64,000 bases of DNA from DASUHT01 sp038230835. Lineage in GTDB: Bacteria; Actinomycetota; Thermoleophilia; Gaiellales; JAICJC01. Of this stretch, positions 34,476 through 43,505 are shown piece by piece. Every line of letters begins with the position of its first letter. The stretch's first letter is position 1. The notes under the pieces are model-generated. The model searched no databases and was not told the DNA's origin. It saw nothing but the letters and a program-made list of their open reading frames with translations. A program made the translations under genes and the position numbers. Location of the stretch: NCBI GenBank assembly GCA_038230835.1, contig JBBRMM010000001.1, forward strand, positions 1 to 64,000, read 5' to 3'.

Positions 34476-34493
34476 TGACTGATGAGTCAGTCA
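34476..34493. promoter_or_regulatory. Operator-like palindrome
   Basis: TGACTGATGAGTCAGTCA is a perfect seven-base inverted repeat with a four-base centre. Its shape is like operators of TetR-family repressors, and it is placed where a bound protein would block the promoter just upstream. No regulator gene lies next to it in this window. Confidence 0.6.
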
Positions 34494-34552
34494 GTCACCC
34501 GGCGCGCCCATTATCCGGGCTCGCCCTCTCGAACGCGACGAGCGGAGCCCTC

Positions 34553-35722
34553 ATGCCCGATCTACCCACCACCACACTGTATTTCGGCCCGTGGTACCGG
34601 CGGTCGCCCTACTTCGAATCGACGATCCGGGCCGGGTGCCGAGCCTTCGACATCTACAACAAGATGTACCTGCCGGCCGAGTACGACGATCCGGCGGTGG
34701 AGTACCGCGCGCTCAACGAGGGCGTCACGCTGTGGGACGTCGGCGTCGAGCGCACCGTCGAGGTGAGCGGCCCGGACGCCGACCGGATGATCGACATGCT
34801 CACCTGCCGCGATCTCACCAAGTGCGCCGTCAAGCAGGGCAAGTACATGCTCGTGATCGCCCCGGACGGCGGCATCGTGAACGATCCGGTGCTGCTGCAC
34901 GTCGAACCCAACCGGTGGTGGATGCAGCTGGCCGACAGCGACGCGGGCCTGTACGCGCTGGGGGTGCTGTCGCAGACGGGGCTGGACGCCTCGGTGAGCT
35001 ACCCGGACGTGCATCCGGTGCAGGTCCAGGGCCCGCACTCGGCCACGACCCTGGCCAAGCTCGCCGGCGACGGCATCTACGACCTCGGCTACTACTGGTG
35101 TGACCACTTCGAGATCGGCGACATCCCGGTCGTCATCAGCCGCACGGGGTGGTCGGCAGTTCCCGGGTTCGAGGTCAACCTGCTCGACGGTGCGCGTGGC
35201 TCCGACCTGTGGGATGCCATCATGACCGCCGGGGCGGAGTTCGACATTCGCCCGATCGCGCCCAACGAGGCGCGCCGGGTCGAGGCGGGGATCTTCAACT
35301 GGGGCTCCGACATGACCCTCCGCGACACCCCGTTTCACGTCATGGGCCTGGAGCGCCTGGTCGAGCCTCAGCCCCAGGAGTACATCGGCAAGGCCGCGCT
35401 GGAGCGGATCCGCGCGGCGGGTGTCGACCGCAAGCTGGTCGGGATCGAATTCGACCGCGCCGAGCCGCTTCCGGGGATCATGGACAGCTGGCCTGCCCAC
35501 CATCGAGGCGAGGCGGTCGGCCGCGTGACCGACGCGGTGTGGTCTCCCGGGCTGGAACGCAACATCGGCTACGTGTGGGTGCCGATCGAGTTGGCGGCCC
35601 CGGGGAATCTGCTGCAGGTCGAGTCCGAGCACGGCACGCTGACGGGCCGCACCGCCGCGATCCCGTTCGTCGATCCCAAGAAGGAGCGGCCGGCTCAGCC
35701 GCTGCAGCGGGCGGCCGGGTAG
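34553..35722 (+). CDS. GcvT-family, DmdA-like tetrahydrofolate-dependent methyltransferase
   Basis: A 389-residue protein of the aminomethyltransferase fold. The N-terminal motif FDIYNKMYLPAEYDDPAVEY and ALNEGVTLWDVGVERTVEV resemble the dimethylsulfoniopropionate demethylase DmdA branch more than glycine-cleavage GcvT. The folate-binding part includes SRTGWSAVPGFEVNLLDG and, near the end, DAVWSPGLERNIGYVWV. Such enzymes move a methyl or methylene group from a methylated substrate to tetrahydrofolate. The start ATG 34553 has GGAG upstream. Ten bases separate it from the flavoprotein gene, so they form one operon, probably for amine or sulfonium demethylation. Confidence 0.85.
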   Translation: MPDLPTTTLYFGPWYRRSPYFESTIRAGCRAFDIYNKMYLPAEYDDPAVEYRALNEGVTLWDVGVERTVEVSGPDADRMIDMLTCRDLTKCAVKQGKYMLVIAPDGGIVNDPVLLHVEPNRWWMQLADSDAGLYALGVLSQTGLDASVSYPDVHPVQVQGPHSATTLAKLAGDGIYDLGYYWCDHFEIGDIPVVISRTGWSAVPGFEVNLLDGARGSDLWDAIMTAGAEFDIRPIAPNEARRVEAGIFNWGSDMTLRDTPFHVMGLERLVEPQPQEYIGKAALERIRAAGVDRKLVGIEFDRAEPLPGIMDSWPAHHRGEAVGRVTDAVWSPGLERNIGYVWVPIELAAPGNLLQVESEHGTLTGRTAAIPFVDPKKERPAQPLQRAAG

Positions 35723-35731
35723 CCCCCGCGG

Positions 35732-37834
35732 ATGCGAGAGTCGCGTTTCGACATCCTCTTCGAGCCGGTCCAGATCGGGCCGGTGACCGCACGCAACCGG
35801 TTCTTCCAGGTGCCGCACTGCAACGGCATGGGTCACCGCGACCCGACTGCCCATGCGCACATGCGCGGGGTCAAGGCCGAGGGAGGTTGGGCGGTGGTGT
35901 GCACGGAAGAGGTGGAGATCCACCCCTCGTCCGATGTCGGGCCGTTCATCGAGGGCCGGCTGTGGGACGACGCCGACATCCCGGCCCACGCTCGCCTTGT
36001 CGAGAAGGTGCACGAGCACGGTGGCCTGGCGGGGATCGAGCTCGTGCACAGCGGGATGGTGGCGGCGAACCTCTACGTCCGCGAGCCGCCGGTGGGGCCT
36101 GCCCATCTGCCGGTGCCGGGCGTCGACCCGGTGCAGGCGCGCCGGATGAGCACGGACGACATCGCCGATCTGCGCCGTTGGCACCGGCAGGCCGTGGCCC
36201 GGTCGCTGGGCGCGGGCTACGACCTGGTCTACGTGTACGCGGCCCACAACCTGACCACGCTCCAGCACTTCCTCTCACCGCGGTACAACGACCGCACCGA
36301 TGCCTACGGCGGAAGCTTCGAGAATCGCATACGGCTCCTCCGTGAAGTGCTCGAGGACACGCTGGAGGAGGTCGACGGCCGTGCCGCCGTCGCCTGCCGG
36401 ATCGCGGTCGACGAGCTGATCGGCGAGCGCGGCATCGACCGGGCGGCGATTGAACAGGTGCTGCAGACGGTGGGCGAGCTGCCCGACCTGTGGGACTTCA
36501 TGGTCGGCGAGTGGGACCATGACTCGATCACGTCGAGGTTCGGCGACGAGGGCTGGCAGGAGGCCCAGGTTCGCGGTCTCAAGCGCTTGACGACCAAGCC
36601 CGTCGTCGGAGTCGGCCGGTTCACTTCGCCCGACACCATGGTGCGCATGATCCGCGAGGGCGTGCTCGACCTGATCGGGGCCGCCCGGCCGTCGATCGCC
36701 GACCCGTTCCTTCCCCGCAAGATCGAGGAGGGCCGGTGGGAGGACATTCGCGAGTGCATCGGCTGCAACGTCTGCGTGGCCGGTGACTTCACCATCACGC
36801 CCCTTCGCTGCACGCAGAATCCGACGATGGGCGAGGAGTGGCGGCGGGGCTGGCACCCGGAACGGGTGCGGCCGCGGGCGAGCGACGCGAAGGTGCTGGT
36901 GGTGGGCGCCGGTCCGGCCGGACTGGAGGCCGCCCAGACGCTCGGCAAGCGCGGGTACGGGGTGGTGCTCGCCGAGGCGAGTGACGAGCTGGGCGGACGG
37001 GTCGTGGGCGAGGCGCGGCTGCCCGGGCTGGCGGCGTGGATCCGTGTGGTGGACTACCGCAAGGGCCAGCTCGAGCGGTTGGCCAACGTCGAGCTCGCTT
37101 TCGGCAGCCGGCTGACTGCCGGGGAGATCCTCGACTACGACTTCGACCACGTCGCGGTGGCCACCGGGTCGCGCTGGCGTGCCGACGGTGTCGGGCGGTG
37201 GCACTCCAGCCCTCTCGAGTTCGACTCCGGGATGCAGCTGCTGACGCCGGACGACCTGATGTCGGGTGCGCGGCCGCGAGGCGAGCGGGTGGTGTTGTTC
37301 GACGACGACCACTACTACATGGGCGGCGTGCTCGCGGAGCTGCTGGTACGGGACGGCCATCAGGTGACACTGGTGACGCCGGAGGCGCGAATCTCGGAGT
37401 GGACCGTGAACACGATGGAGCAGCATGCGATCCAGCGCCGCCTGCTCGAGCTGGGCGTGACGGCCGTCACCACCCACACCGTGGTCGGAGCGACATCCGG
37501 CGCCGTCACGACGGCGTGCGTCTACACCCAGCGCGAGCAGGAGCTCGCTTGCGACGCCCTCGTGCTGGTGACCGCGCGCCTGCCGGAGGAGTCGCTGGTC
37601 GTCGACCTCCAAGCGCGGATGGCGACCGGCGCAGACGGCGGCCCCGCGGTGCGCGCCGTCGGCGACGCCCTCAGCCCCGGCACGATCGCCGCCGCCGTGT
37701 GGGACGGACGGCGGTACGCGGAGGAGTTGGACGACGGCCCGGCCGACCGTGACGTGCCGGTGTTCCTGCGCGAGGTGGTTGAGCTGGCGCCGGACGACCT
37801 GGTGCCCGGCCGCCCCGCCCCGCTGCGGCAGTGA
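35732..37834 (+). CDS. Trimethylamine/dimethylamine dehydrogenase-like iron-sulphur flavoprotein
   Basis: A 700-residue NADH:flavin oxidoreductase of the trimethylamine dehydrogenase group. The N-terminal TIM barrel binds FMN (opening FEPVQIGPVTARNRFFQVPH; later FLSPRYNDRTDAYGGSFENR). A [4Fe-4S] cluster site follows with CIGCNVC and LRCTQNP. The C-terminal half has dinucleotide-binding folds (VLVVGAGPAGLEAAQTLGKRG). Members oxidise secondary or tertiary amines, or reduce enoyl compounds. The context with the methyltransferase and sarcosine oxidase genes favours an amine substrate. It is convergent with the P1 peptidase gene. Confidence 0.9.
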   Translation: MRESRFDILFEPVQIGPVTARNRFFQVPHCNGMGHRDPTAHAHMRGVKAEGGWAVVCTEEVEIHPSSDVGPFIEGRLWDDADIPAHARLVEKVHEHGGLAGIELVHSGMVAANLYVREPPVGPAHLPVPGVDPVQARRMSTDDIADLRRWHRQAVARSLGAGYDLVYVYAAHNLTTLQHFLSPRYNDRTDAYGGSFENRIRLLREVLEDTLEEVDGRAAVACRIAVDELIGERGIDRAAIEQVLQTVGELPDLWDFMVGEWDHDSITSRFGDEGWQEAQVRGLKRLTTKPVVGVGRFTSPDTMVRMIREGVLDLIGAARPSIADPFLPRKIEEGRWEDIRECIGCNVCVAGDFTITPLRCTQNPTMGEEWRRGWHPERVRPRASDAKVLVVGAGPAGLEAAQTLGKRGYGVVLAEASDELGGRVVGEARLPGLAAWIRVVDYRKGQLERLANVELAFGSRLTAGEILDYDFDHVAVATGSRWRADGVGRWHSSPLEFDSGMQLLTPDDLMSGARPRGERVVLFDDDHYYMGGVLAELLVRDGHQVTLVTPEARISEWTVNTMEQHAIQRRLLELGVTAVTTHTVVGATSGAVTTACVYTQREQELACDALVLVTARLPEESLVVDLQARMATGADGGPAVRAVGDALSPGTIAAAVWDGRRYAEELDDGPADRDVPVFLREVVELAPDDLVPGRPAPLRQ

Positions 37835-37854
37835 TCAGCGTCGGCGCCGCTCGG

Positions 37855-38985
37855 TCAGCCGCCCGCGTGCCGGGCCGCGACCAGCTCGGCCACTAGCTTG
37901 CGGGGCAGCGCAGGAGACACGTGCCCGTCACGGCCGACCATCCGGTCGTTGGCCACCATGCTGTCGATCACTGCCTCCTCCGCGGCCTGAACGGTCGCCT
38001 CGAAGAACGGGTCCAGCTCGCCCCAGGGGACGAACTGCAGCTCGTCGAACGCCCGCGGCGACGACGCCATCGAGCGGAACCCGGGAGTGAAGCCGCCGGC
38101 GTTCGCCGTCGAGAACGCGAGGAAGATATCGCCCGAGAAGTGTGAGCCGGCGGTGCCGGTGCGGGCCAGTCCGATCGTCACCCGCCGGGCGAGTGCGGCG
38201 CATTGGTGCGGCAGGAGCGGCGCGTCGGTGGCGACCAGCGCGATTACCGACCCGGCGCCCTGCGGTGCGGCGAAATGGTTGTCGATCGGGTTGTCCTCGG
38301 CGAGCGCAGCGCCCAGCGGTACTCCGGCGATGGTGAGCTCGCGGCGCGCGCCGAAGTTGGTCTGCAGGAACACACCGACGGTGAACGCGGCGCCGTGGTG
38401 CTCGACCAGGCGCGACGCGCTCCCGCTGCCGCCCTTGTACTCGTAGCAGTTCATGCCGGTGCCCCCACCGACCGAGCCCTGCTCGAGCGGCCCAGCCGCC
38501 GCCGACTCGAGCGCCGCGACGGCGTGCTCGACGCCCACGTGCGCGCCGTTGATGTCGTTCAGGTAGCCGTCCCACGTCTCCGCCGCCACCGGCAGCAGCC
38601 AGCCGGTGGCCGCCTCGGGATGGTGTGCCACCGACCAGGCGACGATGCCGGCGTGGGCGATCCCCACCGAGTGGGTGTTGGTGAGGCAGATCGGGCCTGC
38701 CATCGTGCCGGACTCGAGGATCCATGCCACACCGGTCATCTCCCCGTTGCCGTTCTGCGAATGGAAGCCGGCGGCGCACGGGTCGGCGGCTCCCGCGCGG
38801 CCGCGGGGGTGGACGGCGGTCACCCCGGTCCGCACCGCGTCACCGGCGATCAGCGTCTCGTAGCCGACCTCGACCCCCGGCACGTCGGTGATCGCGTTCC
38901 ACACGCCCGGTGTGCCGCCGAACGGGAGGGCGAGCGCTCGTGCCCGCGGCTTTCCGGCAGGCGTGTGGAGCAGCCAGTCGCTCAC
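37855..38985 (-). CDS. P1 family N-terminal nucleophile aminopeptidase (DmpA/BapA-like)
   Basis: A 376-residue protein from GTG 38985, which overlaps the soxG stop in a GTGA junction; an in-frame start further out lacks support. The family's glycine-rich motifs are clear: ITDVPGVEVGYETL, GMNCYEYKGGSGSASR around the self-processing serine, and NFGARRELTIAGVPLG. These enzymes cleave themselves before a serine and release N-terminal amino acids, including D- and beta-amino acids. As the last gene of the sarcosine oxidase operon it may supply or process an N-methylated peptide or amide; that is inference. Confidence 0.88.
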   Translation of the reverse strand: MSDWLLHTPAGKPRARALALPFGGTPGVWNAITDVPGVEVGYETLIAGDAVRTGVTAVHPRGRAGAADPCAAGFHSQNGNGEMTGVAWILESGTMAGPICLTNTHSVGIAHAGIVAWSVAHHPEAATGWLLPVAAETWDGYLNDINGAHVGVEHAVAALESAAAGPLEQGSVGGGTGMNCYEYKGGSGSASRLVEHHGAAFTVGVFLQTNFGARRELTIAGVPLGAALAEDNPIDNHFAAPQGAGSVIALVATDAPLLPHQCAALARRVTIGLARTGTAGSHFSGDIFLAFSTANAGGFTPGFRSMASSPRAFDELQFVPWGELDPFFEATVQAAEEAVIDSMVANDRMVGRDGHVSPALPRKLVAELVAARHAGG

Positions 38986-39473
38986 CCTGGTTCCTCGATC
39001 GCGTCGATCAGCCATGCTCGCACATGGGCGGCGAACGACGGGCGCACCAGCAGCCGGAAGCCGGGCCCGTCACCGGTGCGCTCGAGAATCACCGCCACTC
39101 CGGCGACCAGGGTCTGCGCACATCGACCGGCGCCGAACACACGCGGGTGCAGGTCGAGTGGGCAGCAGCTTCCCAGCACGTCGCGGGCGCCCGGTCCAGA
39201 CACGTGAAGTGCGAGCCGGTTCGCCGACAGCTCGACGGCCGCCCCCTCACCGGCGAGTGCTCCCAGCAGCTGTGTCTCGGTCAGCTCGCGGTCGACGATC
39301 AGCCACTCGTCGGGACCCAGCCACAACACTCCGCCGGCGACCGTGTTCGGTTCGGTGGGCAGGCGGGAGCCGAGCAGCAGCTCGACGCGGCCCGCGGCGT
39401 CGCTCGACGGGTGGACGCGCAGGCCGAGTTGGCGAGGGTGTCCACGATCTGCCAGCGTTGCCTCAACCGTCAC
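38982..39473 (-). CDS. soxG: Sarcosine oxidase gamma subunit
   Basis: A 163-residue small subunit of heterotetrameric sarcosine oxidase. It starts at GTG 39473 inside the end of soxA, eleven bases before the soxA stop. The segment VLWLGPDEWLIVD and the folate-enzyme-like fold (VELSANRLALHVSGPGARDV, then CAQTLVAGVAVILERTG) match SoxG. It packs against the alpha subunit and completes the enzyme; no catalytic residues are known in it. Its position after soxA is the canonical order B-D-A-G. Confidence 0.9.
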   Translation of the reverse strand: MTVEATLADRGHPRQLGLRVHPSSDAAGRVELLLGSRLPTEPNTVAGGVLWLGPDEWLIVDRELTETQLLGALAGEGAAVELSANRLALHVSGPGARDVLGSCCPLDLHPRVFGAGRCAQTLVAGVAVILERTGDGPGFRLLVRPSFAAHVRAWLIDAIEEPG

Positions 39474-42012
39474 GACGCAACCCCTCGGCGTCGTAGAAGA
39501 CCGGCTCGACCACCCGGGCGGCGGTGATGCCGTCCGCCCCGGGGCTGTACACCGGCTCCCCGAGCCGCTCCCGCCCCGACCGGACGAGAGCGAGCGCAAA
39601 CGTGCGCCCGAGGGCGGCGCTTCGGTACGACGATGTGACATGGCCGATCATGGTCACGGGCGGCGCCTGCTCGGGGTCTAGCACGAGCTGGGCACCCTCG
39701 TCGAGCCGCACGGACGGGTCATCGGGAAGCAGGCCGACCAGCTGTTTTCGATCGGGCCGTGCGGTATCCGGGCGGGTCAGGGAGCGCCTGCCCACGAACG
39801 GCTTGGTCTTGGACACGATCCAGTCCATGCCGAGGTCGATCGGGGTCACGGTGCCGTCGGTGTCCTGACCGACGATCACGAACCCCTTCTCGGCTCGCAG
39901 CACGTGCATCGTCTCGGTGCCGTAGGCGGTGACGCCGAGCGGCTCGCCGGCCTTCCACAGACCGAGCCACAGCAGCCTGCCGGCATCACTGGGCACCGAC
40001 ACCTCGTACGCCAGCTCCCCGGAGAACGACACCCGTGACACCCTCGCCGGGAAGCGCTTGTGGAAGGTCGTGTCGCGGAACGTCATGAACGGGAACGCCT
40101 CGTTGGAGAAGTCGATGGCGCCGAACGCCGAGCTGAGCAGATCACGTGAGCGCGGGCCGACCACGGCCACCGTCTGCCACTGCTCGGTTACGGAGGTCAG
40201 GTGCACCCTGAGCTCTGGCCATTCGGTCTGCAGCCACTCCTCCATCCAGTCCAACACGGCCGCTGCGCCGCCCGTGGTCGTGGTCGCGAAGAAGCGATCC
40301 TCGGCCACCCGCGTGACGACGCCGTCGTCGAACACCATTCCGTCGGCCCTGCACAGCAGCCCGTAGCGGCAGCGGCCGACCCTCAGGGTGTCGTAGGAGT
40401 TGGTGTACAGGCGGTTCAGGAACTCAGCCGAGTCGGGTCCCTGGATGTCGATCTTGCCCAGCGTGGAAGCATCCATCATCGCCACGCCCGTGCGCGCCGC
40501 GGCGCACTCGCGCAGCACCGCGGCGTCCATGTCCTCGCCCGGCTGCGGGTAATACCACGGGCGCTTCCACTGACCGACATCCTCGAACACCGCGCCGTGG
40601 TTCACATGCCAGGCGTGAATCGGGGTCGTTCGCACGGGCTCGAAGCGCGGCCCGCGAGCACGGCCGGCGAGCACGGCGAACGACACCGGTTCGACCGGCG
40701 GGCGCGTGGTCGAAGTGCCGATCTCGGCGATCTCGCGGCCGAGCAGCCCGGCGGCGATGGCCGCCGCGTTGGTCTTCGCCGTACGGCCCTGGTCGACACC
40801 GGTGCCGACCAGCGTGTAGCGCTTGACGTGCTCGATCGACTCGAGGCCGGCACCGACCGCCCGGCGCAGGTCGGTCACGGTGACGTCGCGCTGCAGGTCG
40901 ACGTAGGCATGCCGCTCCTCGCCGCCGGGAACCAGCCACAGCGCCGCCACCGTGGGCAGGCCGTCTCCCATGGCCGTGCCGACGATGCGCTGGTTGCGGA
41001 CGGTGCCGTGGGGCACGAAGCAGGCTCGCGGAGCGTCCCAGCGCACACCGCCGCGGCGGTGCCGGTGCAGGTCGAGCACGGGCTCGAAACCGCCGGACAC
41101 CGCCAGCAGTTCGCACTCGACGCGCTCGGCGTCGGCGGGCGTCGCGATCGGCGCCACGAGTACCGACCGCAGTCGCCCCTCGCCCTCGGCCGCGACCACG
41201 GCGTGGCCGGCGCGCGCATCGACCAGCGTGACCGCGGCGCCCGCGGCGCGCAGTGCCTCGGCGGTCTCGGTCCCGGCATCGTTGGTGGTGAACACCACCG
41301 CTCGCTCCGGCACCAGCGCGAAACGTTCGAGGTAGGTGCGCGCCGCGCCCGCCAGCATCACCCCTGGCAGGTCGTTGCCCGCGAACACCAGCGGACGCTC
41401 GTGGGCACCGGTGGCGAGCACCACCTCGCCGGCCCGCACCTGCCACATCCGCCGCCGAGTGGACGAGACCCGCTCCACCAGCATGACCAGGTTGTCGTCG
41501 TAGCTGCCGACCGCGGTCGTTCGCGAAAGGCACAGCGCGTCGTCTCCCAGATCGGGAAGCGGCCCGGTGTCGCGCTCGGCCCACACGACCCGGAGTCCGG
41601 CCGCGGCCGCCCGGCGAGCCTCCGCCGCCCCGGCGGTGCCCCCACCCACCACCAGCACGTCGCAGTGGTGGTGGCGGCGGTCGTGGCGCTCGAGGTCGTC
41701 GCCGGCCAGCCGTCCGAACCCGGCCAGCGGCGCCGCCACGAGCCCGTCGACGGCCTCGACCAGCGTCGCGGCCACCAGCGGCTCGCTGCGAGGCGCATCC
41801 ACCTGCACGTAGGCACAGGGCTCCTCGGCTCCTGCCGAGACGATCCCTCGCGGCCGGCCGTGCACGGTGCTGCGCGCGACCTCGGTGATACCTGCGGCGA
41901 GCAGCGCGGACGCCAGCGTGTCGCCCGGGTGAGCCTCGATCTCCCGCCCGTCCCAGGTGACGGCGAGCGTCGTGCTGCGGTCGAGCCGGCCGCCGTCGGC
42001 CAGACGCCTCAC
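39463..42012 (-). CDS. soxA: Sarcosine oxidase alpha subunit
   Basis: An 849-residue subunit. Translation begins at GTG 42012, overlapping the soxD stop (GTGA). The N-terminal ferredoxin-like part (TWDGREIEAHPGDTLASALL) is followed by an NAD-binding domain (CDVLVVGGGTAGAAEARRAA) and, after residue 500, a folate-binding GcvT-like domain (MDASTLGKIDIQGPDSAEFLN; MHVLRAEKGFVIVGQDTDG). The enzyme demethylates sarcosine to glycine and transfers the methyl carbon to tetrahydrofolate as 5,10-methylene-THF. At 849 residues it is somewhat shorter than the classical alpha chain of about 960. Confidence 0.95.
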   Translation of the reverse strand: MRRLADGGRLDRSTTLAVTWDGREIEAHPGDTLASALLAAGITEVARSTVHGRPRGIVSAGAEEPCAYVQVDAPRSEPLVAATLVEAVDGLVAAPLAGFGRLAGDDLERHDRRHHHCDVLVVGGGTAGAAEARRAAAAGLRVVWAERDTGPLPDLGDDALCLSRTTAVGSYDDNLVMLVERVSSTRRRMWQVRAGEVVLATGAHERPLVFAGNDLPGVMLAGAARTYLERFALVPERAVVFTTNDAGTETAEALRAAGAAVTLVDARAGHAVVAAEGEGRLRSVLVAPIATPADAERVECELLAVSGGFEPVLDLHRHRRGGVRWDAPRACFVPHGTVRNQRIVGTAMGDGLPTVAALWLVPGGEERHAYVDLQRDVTVTDLRRAVGAGLESIEHVKRYTLVGTGVDQGRTAKTNAAAIAAGLLGREIAEIGTSTTRPPVEPVSFAVLAGRARGPRFEPVRTTPIHAWHVNHGAVFEDVGQWKRPWYYPQPGEDMDAAVLRECAAARTGVAMMDASTLGKIDIQGPDSAEFLNRLYTNSYDTLRVGRCRYGLLCRADGMVFDDGVVTRVAEDRFFATTTTGGAAAVLDWMEEWLQTEWPELRVHLTSVTEQWQTVAVVGPRSRDLLSSAFGAIDFSNEAFPFMTFRDTTFHKRFPARVSRVSFSGELAYEVSVPSDAGRLLWLGLWKAGEPLGVTAYGTETMHVLRAEKGFVIVGQDTDGTVTPIDLGMDWIVSKTKPFVGRRSLTRPDTARPDRKQLVGLLPDDPSVRLDEGAQLVLDPEQAPPVTMIGHVTSSYRSAALGRTFALALVRSGRERLGEPVYSPGADGITAARVVEPVFYDAEGLRRDG

Positions 42013-42281
42013 GCCGATGTCTCCTGCCCGATCGCGTAGCTGCCGGCGATCTCGTGGGTGGTCGTGTCGCGGACGAGGTTGAACCACCGCCGGCAACCGT
42101 GCTGGTGCACCCACCGCTCACAGAAGCGCCCGCTCGGGTTGGGACGGTAGAAGACGTAGCGGCTCCACTCACGGTCGTCGGCAGCGGACGCGTCCTCGGG
42201 GTAGGAGACGTGCGCGGCTCCGCCGTAGCGGAACTCCACCTCGTCGCGCTCTCCGCAGTACGGGCAGGGGATCAGCAGCAC
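42009..42281 (-). CDS. soxD: Sarcosine oxidase delta subunit
   Basis: A 90-residue zinc-binding subunit. The GTG at 42281 with GAGG upstream gives the typical opening LLIPCPYCGERDEVEF. The zinc ligands are the C-x2-C pair and a histidine/cysteine group in WVHQHGCRRWFN. It lies seven bases after soxB and overlaps soxA by four. In the heterotetramer it contacts the alpha subunit. Confidence 0.92.
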   Translation of the reverse strand: MLLIPCPYCGERDEVEFRYGGAAHVSYPEDASAADDREWSRYVFYRPNPSGRFCERWVHQHGCRRWFNLVRDTTTHEIAGSYAIGQETSA

Positions 42282-42288
42282 TTCGACC

Positions 42289-43497
42289 TCAATGCGCCAC
42301 CGCCGCCGCACCGTGCTCGTCGATCAGCGCGCCGGTCTCGAATCGTTCCAGCGAGAACGACCGGTTGAGTTCGTGCGGCTCTCCGTGGGCCAGCGTCCAC
42401 GCGAACACCCAGCCCGATCCGGGCGTCGCCTTGAAGCCGCCGGTGCCCCATCCGCAGTTGACGAACAGGTCGTCCACCGGCGTGCCGCCGACGATCGGCG
42501 ACGCGTCCGGGCAGACGTCGACAATGCCGGCCCAGGTGCGTAGCACGTGCGCCCGGGCGAAGATCGGAAACAGCTCGAGTGCGGCCGCCATCTGATGTTC
42601 GATGACGTGGAACGACCCACGCTGGGCGTAGGAGTTGTAGGTATCGATGCCGGCGCCCATCACCAGCTCACCCTTGTGCGCCTGGCTGACGTACACGTGC
42701 ACGGCATTCGACATCACCACGCAGCCGAGCACGGGCTCCAGCAGCTCCGACACCAGCGCCTGCAACGGGTGCGACTGGATCGGCAGCTCGACCCCGGCCA
42801 GGCCGGCAACGACCGAGGAGTGACCCGCGGCACACAGCCCGACGCGGCCGGCCGCGATCCGTCCGCGGTTGGTCTGCACCGCCCGCACAGCGCCGTCCGT
42901 CACCTCGATCCCGGTCACCTCACAGCCCTGGATCAGGTGAACCCCCAGTCCAGCGGCCGCGCGCGCCACCGCGAACACCAGCGCGTCGTGACGCGCAATC
43001 CCGCCCCGCCGCTGCAGCGTCGCCCCGAGCACCGGGTACCGAATCCCGGGGTCGGTGTTGACCACCGGGCAGAACGCGCGCACTCCGTCCGCGTCCAGCC
43101 ACTCCGCGTCGACCCCGTTCAGGCGGTTGGCGTTCACCCGCCGCACCCCCTCGCGCGCGTCACCCAGGTTGTGCGCGAGGTTGAGCACTCCCCGCTGGTC
43201 GAACAGGATGTCGTAGTCGAGTTCGGCCGCCAGGCCCTCCCACAGCTTGAGCGAGTGCTCGTAGATCGCCGCGCTCTCGTCCCACAGGTAGTTTGAGCGG
43301 ATCACCGTGGTGTTTCGAACGGCGTTCCCCCCGCCCAGCCAGCCGCGCTCGAGCACGGCAACGTTGGTGATGCCGTGGTTGGCCGCCAGGTAGTACGCGG
43401 TGAACAGGCCATGGCCCCCGCCACCGACGATCACCACGTCGTAGGAGCCTCGTGGCTCGGGGCTCGACCACAGCAGGTCGGGGTGCGACTCCGCCAT
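42289..43497 (-). CDS. soxB: Sarcosine oxidase beta subunit
   Basis: A 402-residue flavoprotein of the D-amino acid oxidase fold. The dinucleotide-binding motif is DVVIVGGGGHGLFTAYYLA, followed by the SoxB signature GGNAVRNTTVIRSNYLWDES. The end of the chain has VNCGWGTGGFKATPGSG, the FAD/FMN-binding C-terminal motif. It carries noncovalent FAD and covalent FMN in characterised enzymes and oxidises the N-methyl group of sarcosine. It lies eight bases after the HD oxygenase gene and leads directly into soxD. Confidence 0.95.
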   Translation of the reverse strand: MAESHPDLLWSSPEPRGSYDVVIVGGGGHGLFTAYYLAANHGITNVAVLERGWLGGGNAVRNTTVIRSNYLWDESAAIYEHSLKLWEGLAAELDYDILFDQRGVLNLAHNLGDAREGVRRVNANRLNGVDAEWLDADGVRAFCPVVNTDPGIRYPVLGATLQRRGGIARHDALVFAVARAAAGLGVHLIQGCEVTGIEVTDGAVRAVQTNRGRIAAGRVGLCAAGHSSVVAGLAGVELPIQSHPLQALVSELLEPVLGCVVMSNAVHVYVSQAHKGELVMGAGIDTYNSYAQRGSFHVIEHQMAAALELFPIFARAHVLRTWAGIVDVCPDASPIVGGTPVDDLFVNCGWGTGGFKATPGSGWVFAWTLAHGEPHELNRSFSLERFETGALIDEHGAAAVAH

Positions 43498-43505
43498 CCC
43501 GCCAG

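Noticed and set aside
34394..34552. Glycine or other riboswitch upstream of the GcvT-like gene
   Set aside because: I could not find the conserved core of a glycine aptamer or any large paired structure; the palindrome explains the only clear symmetry.
34562..36268. 568-codon minus-strand frame opposite the methyltransferase and flavoprotein genes
   Set aside because: Antisense shadow without recognisable domain content.
40201..42039. Long plus-strand open frame (612 codons) opposite soxA
   Set aside because: It is the antisense shadow of soxA. Its translation is dominated by R, G, H, A and V without any known motif, while the minus strand encodes a clear SoxA.
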